The translations under genes and the position numbers were made by a program. DNA of 37,981 nt, from positions 1 to 37,981 of the forward strand of contig JAFGII010000024.1 of assembly GCA_016929695.1 (NCBI GenBank). Reading direction: 5' to 3'. The first letter of the stretch is position 1, and each line of letters starts with the position of its first letter. This document shows, one piece after another, positions 1 through 8,271 of this stretch. The DNA comes from Ignavibacteria bacterium (GTDB lineage: Bacteria; Bacteroidota; Ignavibacteria; Tepidaquicellales; Tepidaquicellaceae). The notes beneath the pieces were generated by a model. That model saw only the letters and a program-made list of their open reading frames with translations, did no database searches and was not told where the DNA came from.

Positions 1-36
1 AATTTCTTGTAATAAAAACAAGTGAAAAATTGATAC

Positions 37-60
37 AACATATTGTTTAAACAATATGTT
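37..60. repeat. Perfect 24-bp palindrome
   Basis: AACATATTGTTT (37-48) is followed directly by its reverse complement (49-60), with no spacer. A second 12-bp palindrome, AACTAATTAGTT, lies at 79-90. Both sit between the stop of the anti-sigma kinase gene (153) and the left edge of the window. They could be an AT-rich terminator for the minus-strand operon or a binding site for a dimeric protein. The missing loop and the weak T-tract favour a protein site. Nothing else is visible in 1-152. Confidence 0.5.
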
Positions 61-152
61 AAAAGATTTTTAAGGATTAACTAATTAGTTTTTTAAGGTA
101 AGTAATATTAATGTGTGTTCGAAGATTTGCTAATGTGTTTTTTTGCTCCTTT

Positions 153-566
153 TTATTTGTTCATTGTAAGGATAAACTCAGTTCCTTTGGCTCCTGAATT
201 TATTTCTAAATTATCAACGAGTGATTTTATTATAAAGATACCCCTTCCGTGTTCTTTGTATAAATTGTCTGTATCGGTCGGGTCAGGGATATCGTTGAAA
301 TCAAATCCGCTGCCTTCGTCTTTTACGTAAATTTTTAAATAATCCTTCAGGTTTTCAATTTTAACGAAAATGGATTTATTAATATTTTCTTGATTACCGT
401 GTACTATGCAGTTTATCAGTGCTTCCGAAACTGCTATTTGAAAATTGACAAATTTATCCTCCGGTATCTTCATTTCTTCATTCATATCGGTCAGTATTCT
501 CTCGACGTCGTTTATTATTCTTCTGCGGCTTTCAAATTTATAACTTTTAACTTTCTTGTCTTTCAT
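153..566 (-). CDS. RsbW/SpoIIAB-type anti-sigma factor, GHKL serine kinase
   Basis: This 137-residue protein consists of one HATPase_c_2 (GHKL) domain, the normal size for RsbW/SpoIIAB-like anti-sigma kinases. The N-box is E48-A-L-I-N-C (helix SEALINCIVHGN), the G1 box is D83-E-G-S-G-F, and the G2 box is H106-G-R-G, followed by KGTEF near 128-132. In the family such proteins bind ATP and either sequester a sigma factor or phosphorylate an anti-anti-sigma (STAS) partner. No STAS or sigma gene is visible here, so the target is unknown. The start ATG lies 9 nt after the stop of the upstream barrel gene (576-2483), so the two are very likely co-transcribed. No clear Shine-Dalgarno is present, as for most genes here. 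Family assignment is firm; the target is inference. Confidence 0.88.
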   Translation of the reverse strand: MKDKKVKSYKFESRRRIINDVERILTDMNEEMKIPEDKFVNFQIAVSEALINCIVHGNQENINKSIFVKIENLKDYLKIYVKDEGSGFDFNDIPDPTDTDNLYKEHGRGIFIIKSLVDNLEINSGAKGTEFILTMNK

Positions 567-575
567 ATAACGGAT

Positions 576-2483
576 TTAAATTTTCCAGATTACTCTTAAA
601 TTTAAGTAGTTTGACTTATTTTTAATAGGATTATCGCTTGTCTCAAATGTATCCCTGCCGGCATTTAAAAATATTAGCGAACCGTTTGAAAACAGGAATG
701 ATATATTTAGAAAAGGTCCATGATTTTTATATGACCTCAGCAGGTTTTTTACGCCGTCTGTATATATATACTGGTCCTGCAGGAAATATCTGTATCCTCC
801 TCCAACGGTGATTACTTCATAGTTATAGTTGAGACTCATATCAACCAGGCTTTCAACATAATAATTCGAAGGTTTAATGGAAAAATTTTCGTCGTTGTAT
901 TGTCCCTGCTCGTATATTCTTAAATTTCCGTCGAAATTTGCATAAATGTTACTTGTTATGTCGTAACGGGTTGTATCCCATATTTGCATTTGTCTGAATA
1001 TGTAACTCTGAACCTGAGAAAGAACATCTTCGAATTTATATACCGTGTAATTTGCAAGTACCTGAAATGAATTTATTGTGTGCAGATTGCTGAATGGTTT
1101 GTACTCGCTCCTTGAAGTAAGTCTGTATATTTTGTTTGAATTATTATTGGCGCTTTTTTCTTTGAGGATGTAACTTAAAGTTGTCAGATTATACTCGAAT
1201 GATGTCTTTAAATTGAAATTGTCTAAATTATTGTAAATGTGTGAAACCGAAGTATTGAAGTAAAGTTCATCCCTGTCATCGGAATTTTCCTTCGAGTCTG
1301 TATCGTATCTGAGCATTGTTGATGAACCTGAAAATTGAATTGTATGAAGATTTGTAACCGGCAGATAAAAATTCAGCATAACAGATGAAATTCTACTGGA
1401 ACTGTTTTTGTTCTCCTCTGTTTTCTCTAGGTCGCGGATTTGCTGGGGTAGTAAATTTTCTGAATTTATAAGATTGTGAACCTCTGACCTTTCGGAAAAT
1501 AATACTTTGAAATCAGTCAGAAATTTCCTGTATGCGAAATCAACTTTTGCACTCGCTTCAAACCTGTTTTCGTGTACTTTTGTGTCGTATATGTTTTCGT
1601 AAATAGCACTGCTGCCTTCGGGTTTGTATTTATATTCATTGTAATAACCCCTGCTTATAGCAGAACCCGATATATGTAACCTGAGATTTCTCAGAAATGT
1701 GTATTTTAAATCATCCTGTATGTATATAAGGTTTTCTTCTCTTGTCTGTGTGTTCAGGGAGATGTTGTACTGCTGAAGTATGCTTAGTGTGGCAGGCAGG
1801 AAAAAATCGTTTTTATGGTTATGTGCCTTGATAATTAGATTGTTCTCAGAGTTGTTTGCGAAATATCGGACTAGTGAAGTGTTGATTTCATAAATATGAT
1901 TTTTCTTCTGTATCAGATTTTCATTCATTAAATTAATCCTGCCGGAAATAAGAAAATTACTGAGCGTTAATCTGTCAACTTCGGTGTTGAGATTCCCGCT
2001 TACCCCGGATGTACTTTCTCCGATTTGTTCATCGTTTTTTATGCCGATTTTTGTGTTAAGCCTTATGTTATCCGCAGGTTTGTAGTTAAAGTTTAGATAG
2101 TAATAAGAATTTTTGACTTTGTTTACTTCTATATTTTTATCGTCAGATAAAGACTTGCTTTGAAATCCCGCTCCGCCGGAAAATTTGGAATTAATTATAT
2201 AGTCCGAATTAAAGTTAGTTGTTATGAAATCTCTTGCAAAATTTTCGTCAAGCTTTGTTACATCGGAGTTATATTCCGCTCTGAAAATGGAACTGAATTT
2301 TTTATAAGGAATGTTTGCATTTAATTTTGTAACGAGATTTGCCGAATTAATGTTGTTGATTAAATCGGTTGAAAAAAAATTATGTCGGTAACTCGTATCA
2401 GCGTCAGAAGTTGCATATTGAGCAGTGGAAGTATTTATGAAAAGCAGAAAAACAAAAGCGGACAGATATTTATTCAAATGCAT
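576..2483 (-). CDS. Secreted, probably outer-membrane beta-barrel protein of unknown function
   Basis: This 635-residue protein is not recognised by family. It has an N-terminal signal peptide (hydrophobic AFVFLLFINTSTA, cleavage around AQ22). The rest is rich in alternating polar/aromatic stretches such as YYYLNFNYKP, NLRLHISGSAISRGYY and NLKTSFEYNLTTLSYIL, typical of outer-membrane strands, and it ends in a strand-like NLRVIWKI. There are no cysteine clusters or enzyme motifs. It overlaps the end of the upstream ABC ATPase gene by 14 nt and is followed 9 nt later by an anti-sigma kinase, so the three form one operon. The barrel call rests on composition and periodicity; a TonB-independent OMP or a large surface protein is equally possible. 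Confidence 0.72.
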   Translation of the reverse strand: MHLNKYLSAFVFLLFINTSTAQYATSDADTSYRHNFFSTDLINNINSANLVTKLNANIPYKKFSSIFRAEYNSDVTKLDENFARDFITTNFNSDYIINSKFSGGAGFQSKSLSDDKNIEVNKVKNSYYYLNFNYKPADNIRLNTKIGIKNDEQIGESTSGVSGNLNTEVDRLTLSNFLISGRINLMNENLIQKKNHIYEINTSLVRYFANNSENNLIIKAHNHKNDFFLPATLSILQQYNISLNTQTREENLIYIQDDLKYTFLRNLRLHISGSAISRGYYNEYKYKPEGSSAIYENIYDTKVHENRFEASAKVDFAYRKFLTDFKVLFSERSEVHNLINSENLLPQQIRDLEKTEENKNSSSRISSVMLNFYLPVTNLHTIQFSGSSTMLRYDTDSKENSDDRDELYFNTSVSHIYNNLDNFNLKTSFEYNLTTLSYILKEKSANNNSNKIYRLTSRSEYKPFSNLHTINSFQVLANYTVYKFEDVLSQVQSYIFRQMQIWDTTRYDITSNIYANFDGNLRIYEQGQYNDENFSIKPSNYYVESLVDMSLNYNYEVITVGGGYRYFLQDQYIYTDGVKNLLRSYKNHGPFLNISFLFSNGSLIFLNAGRDTFETSDNPIKNKSNYLNLRVIWKI

Positions 2484-3228
2484 CCTTATATACGAATTTT
2501 TTGGACTCTGAGTCCCTGTTTAAATCGCGAAAGAGATTTTCCAGATTCGAATATCCTTCGGTATTACTTAATTCATTTACGGGTTTGTCAATTATAATTG
2601 AACCGTTTTCAATAATGATAATTTTTGATGAAATTTTTTCTATCATATCAAGTAAATGCGAGCAGTACAGGACGGTTTTTCCCTTTCTTGCAAGTTCTTC
2701 CGTCATATCCTGAAAGAGTATTATACTGTTTGCATCAAGCCCGCTGAGTGGTTCGTCAAATAAAATAATATCCGGATTGTGAATTAAAGATGAAGTTATT
2801 AGAATTTTCTGCCTGTTGCCTTTGGAAATTTTTCCGATGGGGAGGTTAAGATAATTCTTGAAATCAAACAATTCGGCAAAGTATGAATATCTTCTCAAAA
2901 TAATATTGGAATCGAGTTCGCGGATTTTTCCGACGAAATCAAAAAATTCAAGCGGAGTAAGAGAGTTGAACATGTTGGGGAGTTCCGGCACAAATCCGGT
3001 AATCCTCTTGACTTCAACGGGTTTTTCTTTTACGTCGATTCCGTTAACCCGTACTTTGCCGGAATCAAAATTGAGTGAACCCGATATTATTTTAACTGTT
3101 GTAGATTTTCCCGCACCGTTTGTCCCGATGTATCCGCAGATATCACCCTTGCTAATTTCAAATGAAACATTTTTCAATGCCTGAACCCCGTTTGGATAAG
3201 TCTTATTCAGATTTGAAACACTAATCAT
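2470..3228 (-). CDS. ABC transporter ATP-binding protein (ABC-2 exporter type)
   Basis: This is a 252-residue stand-alone nucleotide-binding domain. Walker A is GTNGAGKST at 35-43. The Q-loop region GFVPELPNMF carries Glu, as is common in ABC-2 systems (CcmA/NatA-like). The signature is degenerate (ISKGNRQ, 134-140), Walker B is IILFDEP around 154-160 with D-loop SGLD, and the H-loop is His191. The C-terminal tail (NLENLFRDLN) resembles ABC-2 exporter ATPases. No permease gene is encoded beside it: upstream is an intergenic gap and tRNA, and downstream a barrel gene overlapping by 14 nt. The membrane partner must be elsewhere or replaced by something unusual. It is the first gene of the minus-strand operon. 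The start ATG gives the usual N-terminus (MISVSNLNKTYPNG). Confidence 0.9.
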   Translation of the reverse strand: MISVSNLNKTYPNGVQALKNVSFEISKGDICGYIGTNGAGKSTTVKIISGSLNFDSGKVRVNGIDVKEKPVEVKRITGFVPELPNMFNSLTPLEFFDFVGKIRELDSNIILRRYSYFAELFDFKNYLNLPIGKISKGNRQKILITSSLIHNPDIILFDEPLSGLDANSIILFQDMTEELARKGKTVLYCSHLLDMIEKISSKIIIIENGSIIIDKPVNELSNTEGYSNLENLFRDLNRDSESKKFVYKDAFE

Positions 3229-3539
3229 ATATAAATTATGTTATCTTCCATAAATTAAATTAAATTGATTTATAAAGAAATGAAATTCAGAGCATTTGTT
3301 TTTCTTTTCGGTTGAACTAATGATTATTCTTGTCATTCCGGTTTAACCGGTCTTATAAATACTTGCTGATTAAATTGATTGGGAATTCATTTATGAGATT
3401 ATGGGTGTATCAGGTAAATTATGGAGAATTTTTTAGGGAAAATTTTTCAAATTGAATTTTCTTTATTCATTGTATAAATTCCCATATAAAAGGTATTTAT
3501 ATACCCGGATTAAATATTTGATTTTAGTGCAGATAAAAC
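3229..3539. other. Intergenic region between divergent units
   Basis: This 311-bp gap lies between the minus-strand ABC operon and the plus-strand tRNA-Leu/recJ unit, so it should hold divergent promoters. No clean -35/-10 pair stands out; a TTGAAT...TATAAA-like pair at about 3453-3480 has a short spacer. The only structured element is the 13-bp palindrome CCGGTTTAACCGG at 3338-3350, preceded by TTGTCATT. It resembles CCGG-type hairpin fragments in the repeat-rich gaps at 37247 and 37712 (ataacccggt...), so it may be a remnant of the same repeat family. I see no gene here. Confidence 0.4.
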
Positions 3540-3624
3540 GCTCAAATGGCGGAACTGGTAGACGCGCTGCATTCAGGGTGCAGTCTTAGGTTTTAAGGTG
3601 AGGGTTCGAGTCCCTCTTTGAGCA
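3540..3624 (+). tRNA. tRNA-Leu (anticodon CAG)
   Basis: This 85-nt class II tRNA folds cleanly. The acceptor stem is GCTCAAA/TTTGAGC with discriminator A at 3624. The D-arm contains GGCGGAACTGGTAGACGC, the anticodon stem is CTGCA/TGCAG with loop TTCAGGG (anticodon CAG, reading CUG), the variable arm is long as expected for leucine, and the T-arm is GAGGG-TTCGAGT-CCCTC. The 3' CCA is not encoded (CTA follows). It lies 24 nt before the recJ start, so the two may be processed from one transcript. Confidence 0.95.
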
Positions 3625-3648
3625 CTAAAGAAATTAATATGACTAAAA

Positions 3649-5382
3649 TTGAAAAAAATTTGGGAATTAAAAAAAACGGAGCCGGAGCAGGGAAATGGCA
3701 GTACTGTTGCTTATGATAATTTCGTTGCTGACGTAAAAGATAAAGTAAAACTTTCGGATGTTTTTCTTCGGCTTCTCTACCTAAGAGGGATTACCAACCA
3801 TCTTGATATTCTGAAATTCTTTAAACCGCAGTTAAATAAATTGTACGACCCCTTTTTAATGAAGGATTGTGATGTTGCCTGTAACCGTATACTCCAGGTA
3901 ATAAGGAATAAAGAAACTATAATGGTTACCAGCGATTATGATGTTGATGGTACCTGTGGTGCTTCTATGTTTTATCTCTTTATGAAAAATTTCGGAATTG
4001 ATACGGAAGTGTATATACCTGACCGTGAGAATGAAGGGTACGGAATATCCGAAAGTGCCATTAAATACGCGAACGAAAAAGGTATTAAACTTATTGTGGC
4101 GATTGATTTTGGTATTACTGCGTCCGAGAAAATTGAATTTGCAAAAACTTACGGGATAGAATTCATTATCTGCGACCATCATCAACCGCCGGAAGTTATT
4201 CCGGATGCACTGGCGGTATTGGACCCGTTAAGAGCGGATTGCAGTTATCCGTTTAAGTTCCTCTGTGGTACAGGTGTCGCATTTAAACTGCTTCAGGCAG
4301 TCTCACGGAAAATTGGTAAACCGGATTTACCTTTTAACCTGCTTGATTTTGTTGCACTTGCAACTTCATCCGATATTGCACCTTTGAATGATGAAAACAG
4401 AATACTCGTGAGGTCGGGATTCGACCTTATGAATTCAAAACCGAGACCTTCAGTAAAAAAATTAATCGAAAATTTTAAGACTAACGGGTCGGAAATCAAT
4501 ACGACCACAGTTATATTTTCCATTGCACCGAGATTGAATGCTGTCGGAAGGATGGGTGATGCAAGACGGGCATTCGAATTTTTAACCTGCGAAGACGATA
4601 CTAAACTTGAACAGTTGTCATCCGAACTTAATGATACCAACAGTGACAGGCGTGAAATGGACCAGGAAATTACAAAACAGGCAATTGAAATCTATGAAGA
4701 ACAATATATGGAAAAATATCCATATTCGATTGTCCTGCATAAGGAAGATTGGCATCCGGGAGTTGTCGGTATTGTCGCGGCACGGCTTGTGGAAAAATAT
4801 AATCTGCCGTCTGTAGTTCTGACAACAATTAACGATGTTGCTAAAGGCAGTGCCCGCAGCGTTGACGGATTCAATATATATGAAACACTTAAATCCTGTG
4901 AAGAATATATTATTCAGTTCGGTGGTCATTGCCATGCGGCAGGACTCGAAATACCGGTTGATAATATTGATAAATTCAGAGAGAAATTCAATATTTTGTC
5001 TTCTCAATATGTAAAAATAAAGGACTCTGCTCCCGTGATAAAAATTGATTCGGAAATAAAATTTTCGGATATTGATTTTGTATTTCTGAATGTATTGAAT
5101 TATTTTGAACCGTACGGTCCGGGTAATCCCTTGCCGGTATTTATGACACGTGATGTGGAAATTGAAGGTCAGATAAGAACTTTAAAAAATTATGCGCACT
5201 TGTTCAGAGTAAGAGAAGTGAGCTCGGGAAAATCAGTTGATACTTTTTTTCCTTACTCAAATGCTTACCGCGATGAAATCAAAGATAAGGCATTGTGTGA
5301 TATATGTTATTCGATTGATATAAATTACTGGAACAATGTGCCATATGCAAAATTAAAAATAAAAGATATTACGATTAAATAG
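3649..5382 (+). CDS. recJ: Single-stranded-DNA-specific exonuclease RecJ
   Basis: RecJ is the 5'-3' ssDNA exonuclease of recombination and mismatch repair (DHH superfamily, Mn/Mg-dependent). At 577 residues it has the family's usual length. Motifs in order are SDYDVDG (95-101), AIDFGI around D153, CDHHQPP (DHH 176-178), FKFLCGTGVAFKL, NAVGRMGDA, WHPGVVGIVAARL and the DHHA1 motif GGHCHAAGLEI, followed by an OB-like C-terminal domain. The start is TTG at 3649; the frame is closed by TGA at 3640-3642, so no upstream ATG exists in frame. An ATG at 3639 lies in the neighbouring frame and would join this frame if the A7 run at 3652-3658 were one base shorter, giving MTKIEKIWELKK. It leads a tight plus-strand run with yebC, ruvC, ruvA and ppa. 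Confidence 0.95.
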   Translation: MKKIWELKKTEPEQGNGSTVAYDNFVADVKDKVKLSDVFLRLLYLRGITNHLDILKFFKPQLNKLYDPFLMKDCDVACNRILQVIRNKETIMVTSDYDVDGTCGASMFYLFMKNFGIDTEVYIPDRENEGYGISESAIKYANEKGIKLIVAIDFGITASEKIEFAKTYGIEFIICDHHQPPEVIPDALAVLDPLRADCSYPFKFLCGTGVAFKLLQAVSRKIGKPDLPFNLLDFVALATSSDIAPLNDENRILVRSGFDLMNSKPRPSVKKLIENFKTNGSEINTTTVIFSIAPRLNAVGRMGDARRAFEFLTCEDDTKLEQLSSELNDTNSDRREMDQEITKQAIEIYEEQYMEKYPYSIVLHKEDWHPGVVGIVAARLVEKYNLPSVVLTTINDVAKGSARSVDGFNIYETLKSCEEYIIQFGGHCHAAGLEIPVDNIDKFREKFNILSSQYVKIKDSAPVIKIDSEIKFSDIDFVFLNVLNYFEPYGPGNPLPVFMTRDVEIEGQIRTLKNYAHLFRVREVSSGKSVDTFFPYSNAYRDEIKDKALCDICYSIDINYWNNVPYAKLKIKDITIK

Positions 5383-5408
5383 ATTTCAAAAATAATTTAT
5401 ATTATACT

Positions 5409-6128
5409 ATGTCCGGACATTCAAAATGGGCGACCATTAAACGTAAAAAAGCCGCAACCGATGCGGCAAGAGGGAAGGTCTTTACCAGGATTATTAAGGA
5501 AATTACAATCGCGGCACGCGACGGCGGCGGTAATCCGGAAGGTAATCCGAGACTTAGACTCGCTATCCAGAATGCGAAAGCCAGTAATATGCCGCAGGAT
5601 AATATTAACCGTGCAATAAAGAAAGGGACAGGTGAACTGGAAGGTGTAAGATATGAAGAAATTAATTACGAAGCGTATGCTCCGCACGGAGTAGCAGTTT
5701 TAATCGAATCTGTTACAGATAACAGGAACAGGACAGTCGCCGAACTCAGGCATCTGATTTCTAAATATAATGGGAGCCTGGGTGAGAACGGCTCGGTTGC
5801 TTGGATGTTTGAAAGAAAAGGCGTAATTCTCGTTCAGAAGGAAAACCTTACGGAAGACGAATTGATGGAGGTAATTCTTGAAGCGGGAGCCGATGACCTG
5901 AAAGATGAAACCGAATTTTTTGAAGTTATTACCGCAGTTGAAAATTTTGAAAAAGTCAGAAGGGCAATCGAAGAGAATAAATTTAAAATAGATACGGCTT
6001 CTCTGCAGTTCGTCGCAAAAAATACCATAACCCTCAATGAGAAAGGTGTTGAAGATGTTGTTAAATTTGTTGAAGCGGTTGAAGAACACGACGACGTTCA
6101 GAATGTATATTCTAATCTCGAATTTTAA
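5409..6128 (+). CDS. yebC: YebC/PmpR family protein (TACO1-like)
   Basis: This 239-residue protein matches the YebC family across its whole length. The N-terminus MSGHSKWATIKRKK is diagnostic and is followed by the RGKVFTRIIKEITIAAR helix, GGNPEGNPRLRLAI and NMPQDNINRAIKKG. Family members are described as DNA-binding transcriptional regulators, and more recently YebC-type proteins have been linked to translation of polyproline stretches, like mitochondrial TACO1. The sequence alone cannot decide between these roles. It starts 26 nt after recJ and ends 9 nt before ruvC; yebC-ruvC-ruvA is a widely conserved order in bacteria, which supports a single operon. Confidence 0.95.
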   Translation: MSGHSKWATIKRKKAATDAARGKVFTRIIKEITIAARDGGGNPEGNPRLRLAIQNAKASNMPQDNINRAIKKGTGELEGVRYEEINYEAYAPHGVAVLIESVTDNRNRTVAELRHLISKYNGSLGENGSVAWMFERKGVILVQKENLTEDELMEVILEAGADDLKDETEFFEVITAVENFEKVRRAIEENKFKIDTASLQFVAKNTITLNEKGVEDVVKFVEAVEEHDDVQNVYSNLEF

Positions 6129-6137
6129 ATTCCTGTT

Positions 6138-6704
6138 ATGATTATATTAGGGATAGATCCCGGCTCGATTGTAACTGGCGTCGGACTGATTGAGTTTGCC
6201 GGGAATTATCTGAAATTAATTGATTTTGATGCTTTTGAACTTAATACAAAAAAACCTGTCGTCGATAGATTGAAACTCCTTTATGATTTGTGCATAATAA
6301 AAATTAATAAATTCAGACCTGAACATCTTTCAATTGAAACAGCATTTTACAGCAAGAATATACAATCAACATTGAAACTCGGACAGGCAAGGGGAGTGGC
6401 AATTATATCGGCACTTAACAGCGGTCTTGAAATATTTGAATATTCACCGAGGGAAATTAAAAGGTCTGTTACGGGAAACGGGGCAGCTACAAAGCAGGAT
6501 GTGAAGTATTATATCAGAAGAATGCTCAAATTTAAGGAAGAACCGAAATATATGGATTCATACGACGCTCTCGCTGCAGCAATTTGTCATTTTCATTCAA
6601 TATCCGGGAATATTCTTTTATATAAGGGAGGAATGAAAAAAAACTCAAAAAAAATGTGGCTGAATTATGTTAATCAGAATCCCGGAAAAATTTTAAATAA
6701 TTAG
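6138..6704 (+). CDS. ruvC: Holliday junction endonuclease RuvC
   Basis: RuvC is the dimeric resolvase that nicks Holliday junctions in the RuvABC pathway. The RNase H-like fold is visible: strand MIILGIDPGS with catalytic D7, LSIETAF with E67, and the C-terminal acidic pair D140 and D143 in KYMDSYDALAAAICH. The basic segment SPREIKRSVTGNGAATKQDV matches the family's substrate-binding helix. The 188 residues include a slightly longer, lysine-rich tail than in E. coli (173 residues). It starts 9 nt after yebC and ends 3 nt before ruvA. Confidence 0.95.
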   Translation: MIILGIDPGSIVTGVGLIEFAGNYLKLIDFDAFELNTKKPVVDRLKLLYDLCIIKINKFRPEHLSIETAFYSKNIQSTLKLGQARGVAIISALNSGLEIFEYSPREIKRSVTGNGAATKQDVKYYIRRMLKFKEEPKYMDSYDALAAAICHFHSISGNILLYKGGMKKNSKKMWLNYVNQNPGKILNN

Positions 6705-6707
6705 AAA

Positions 6708-7319
6708 TTGATTACATCATTAAAAGGCAGAATATTAAAAAAAAGTCAGGGCAGTTTAATTCTTGAATGCTCAGGGGTGGGGTATCAGATTTTTATTTCA
6801 AAAAAACTTTCGGAAAATATTGCGGAAACGGGCGAGGAAGTATTCGTGTTAACCTACCTTGACGTGAAGGAAAATGCTATGACACTCTACGGCTTTTTCG
6901 ATGAGAAGGAGCGGGAGATTTTCAAACTGCTGATTACAGTGAGCGGTATAAGTTCGAAATCGGCACATAACATTCTTCTTTATGTGGGATTTGAGGAAAT
7001 TATCGCTCTGATTATGGGAAGAAAAACAAACTCGAATCTGAAAATTCCCGGTATCGGAGCTAAGAAAATGGAAATTATTTCAACTACTTTGAAAGATAAA
7101 ATCCTGAAACTTCATACTGACGATATTTCTGATATTCAGTCTGTTCCTGAAATTGCGTCGGGTGAACAGACAAGACTTGAAGCATTAACGGCATTAATGA
7201 CCCTGGGATATTCGAGAGGGGAAGCGGAAAGGTTAATCCGCGAAGTACTGAAATATAACAGGTCTTCGGAGTTATCAACGGAAGATTTAATTAAAAAGTC
7301 ACTGGAGTTAACATCATGA
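6708..7319 (+). CDS. ruvA: Holliday junction branch migration protein RuvA
   Basis: RuvA is the tetrameric junction-binding subunit that loads the RuvB helicase. Its 203 residues match the family length. The N-terminal OB domain starts MITSLKGRIL and contains GVGYQIFIS, DVKENAMTLYGFFDEKERE and LLITVSGISSKSAHNIL. The helix-hairpin-helix region includes LKIPGIGAKKMEIIS, and the C-terminal RuvB-binding helices include EALTALMTLGYSRGEAERLI. The start codon is TTG at 6708, 3 nt after the ruvC stop; it gives the canonical Met-Ile N-terminus and no ATG fits. ruvB is not in the window. Confidence 0.95.
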   Translation: MITSLKGRILKKSQGSLILECSGVGYQIFISKKLSENIAETGEEVFVLTYLDVKENAMTLYGFFDEKEREIFKLLITVSGISSKSAHNILLYVGFEEIIALIMGRKTNSNLKIPGIGAKKMEIISTTLKDKILKLHTDDISDIQSVPEIASGEQTRLEALTALMTLGYSRGEAERLIREVLKYNRSSELSTEDLIKKSLELTS

Positions 7320-7332
7320 TAAACTATTAATT

Positions 7333-8010
7333 ATGAAAAATAATTCTTTGGAAAAAATCTGGAAGGAAATAAGGTTAATTTTAAAAGCACATCCATGGCA
7401 TGGTGTTCATAAAGGAAAGGATTTTCCTGATGTTGTTACAGCATATATAGAGATTGTACCGACCGATACTCTAAAGTTCGAACTTGACAAGCAGAGCGGA
7501 TATCTGAAAATTGACAGACCGCAGTTGTATTCTAATGTATGTCCTACACCTTATGGATTCATCCCTCAGACATTTTGCGGTGACAGGGTCGGACAACTAT
7601 GCTGTGAAAAGGCAGGTCGCAAAGGGATTAGAGGTGACGGTGACCCGCTTGATATTTGTGTGCTTACGGAAAAAGTTATTACTCATAATGATATTATTCT
7701 TAGCGCTGCTCCTGTCGGAGGATTAAGGATGATAGACGGGAATGAAGCAGACGATAAAATAATCGCCGTTATGTATAAAGATAATGTGTTCGGCGGATGG
7801 AACGATATATCCGACTGTCCGGATTCTCTTATCAACAGAATAAAACATTATTTCCTGACATATAAGCAGGCTCCGGGGGAAGAAAAACGAATCTGCGAAA
7901 TCACACACGTGTATGGCAGAGAAGAAGCCTTCGATATAATCCGAAGAAGTTACGACGACTATCTCGAAAAATTCTCCGGAATGAACAATCTGTTAATGAA
8001 CAAATTTTAA
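7333..8010 (+). CDS. ppa: Inorganic pyrophosphatase, family I
   Basis: This cytoplasmic enzyme hydrolyses pyrophosphate to two phosphates and so pulls polymer biosynthesis forward. Family I residues are visible: YLKIDRPQ, the TPYGFIPQT segment, the metal-binding GDGDPLDICVL, and the second acidic cluster NEADDKIIAV with its Lys. At 225 residues it is longer than the E. coli enzyme (about 175), with an N-terminal HPWHGVHKG extension and a CxxxxRKG insert near residues 94-100, as in the longer Bacteroidota-type enzymes. It starts 13 nt after ruvA and is probably the last gene of the recJ-ppa run. Confidence 0.93.
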   Translation: MKNNSLEKIWKEIRLILKAHPWHGVHKGKDFPDVVTAYIEIVPTDTLKFELDKQSGYLKIDRPQLYSNVCPTPYGFIPQTFCGDRVGQLCCEKAGRKGIRGDGDPLDICVLTEKVITHNDIILSAAPVGGLRMIDGNEADDKIIAVMYKDNVFGGWNDISDCPDSLINRIKHYFLTYKQAPGEEKRICEITHVYGREEAFDIIRRSYDDYLEKFSGMNNLLMNKF

Positions 8011-8222
8011 GTATTTTTTATTAAGCAATTCTAAACACCGAATACACTAATTCGCATCATCCGCGGTTGCTGCACTCGTAGCTGCTGATGGATAAATATA
8101 TTTTTTTATTTACTTCTCTGTGAGAATTTAGTTCTATTATTTTTATTTTGGTTTTTCCGCTTGTTACTTGTCACTGTTTCCTTTGCGTCTTAGGGTTAAA
8201 CAAATCTCTTCTTAAAAAAAAA

Positions 8223-8244
8223 GTTGTGCGGAAAACCGCACAAC
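8223..8244 (-). terminator. Rho-independent terminator of dnaK
   Basis: A perfect 9-bp stem (GTTGTGCGG / CCGCACAAC) encloses the loop AAAA. On the minus strand it is followed by nine T (A9 at 8214-8222 on plus). It lies 28 nt after the dnaK stop. The plus-strand side has CTTTT, so it can also stop readthrough from ppa. Confidence 0.93.
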
Positions 8245-8271
8245 CTTTTATATTATATTCTCTTACGGTTC

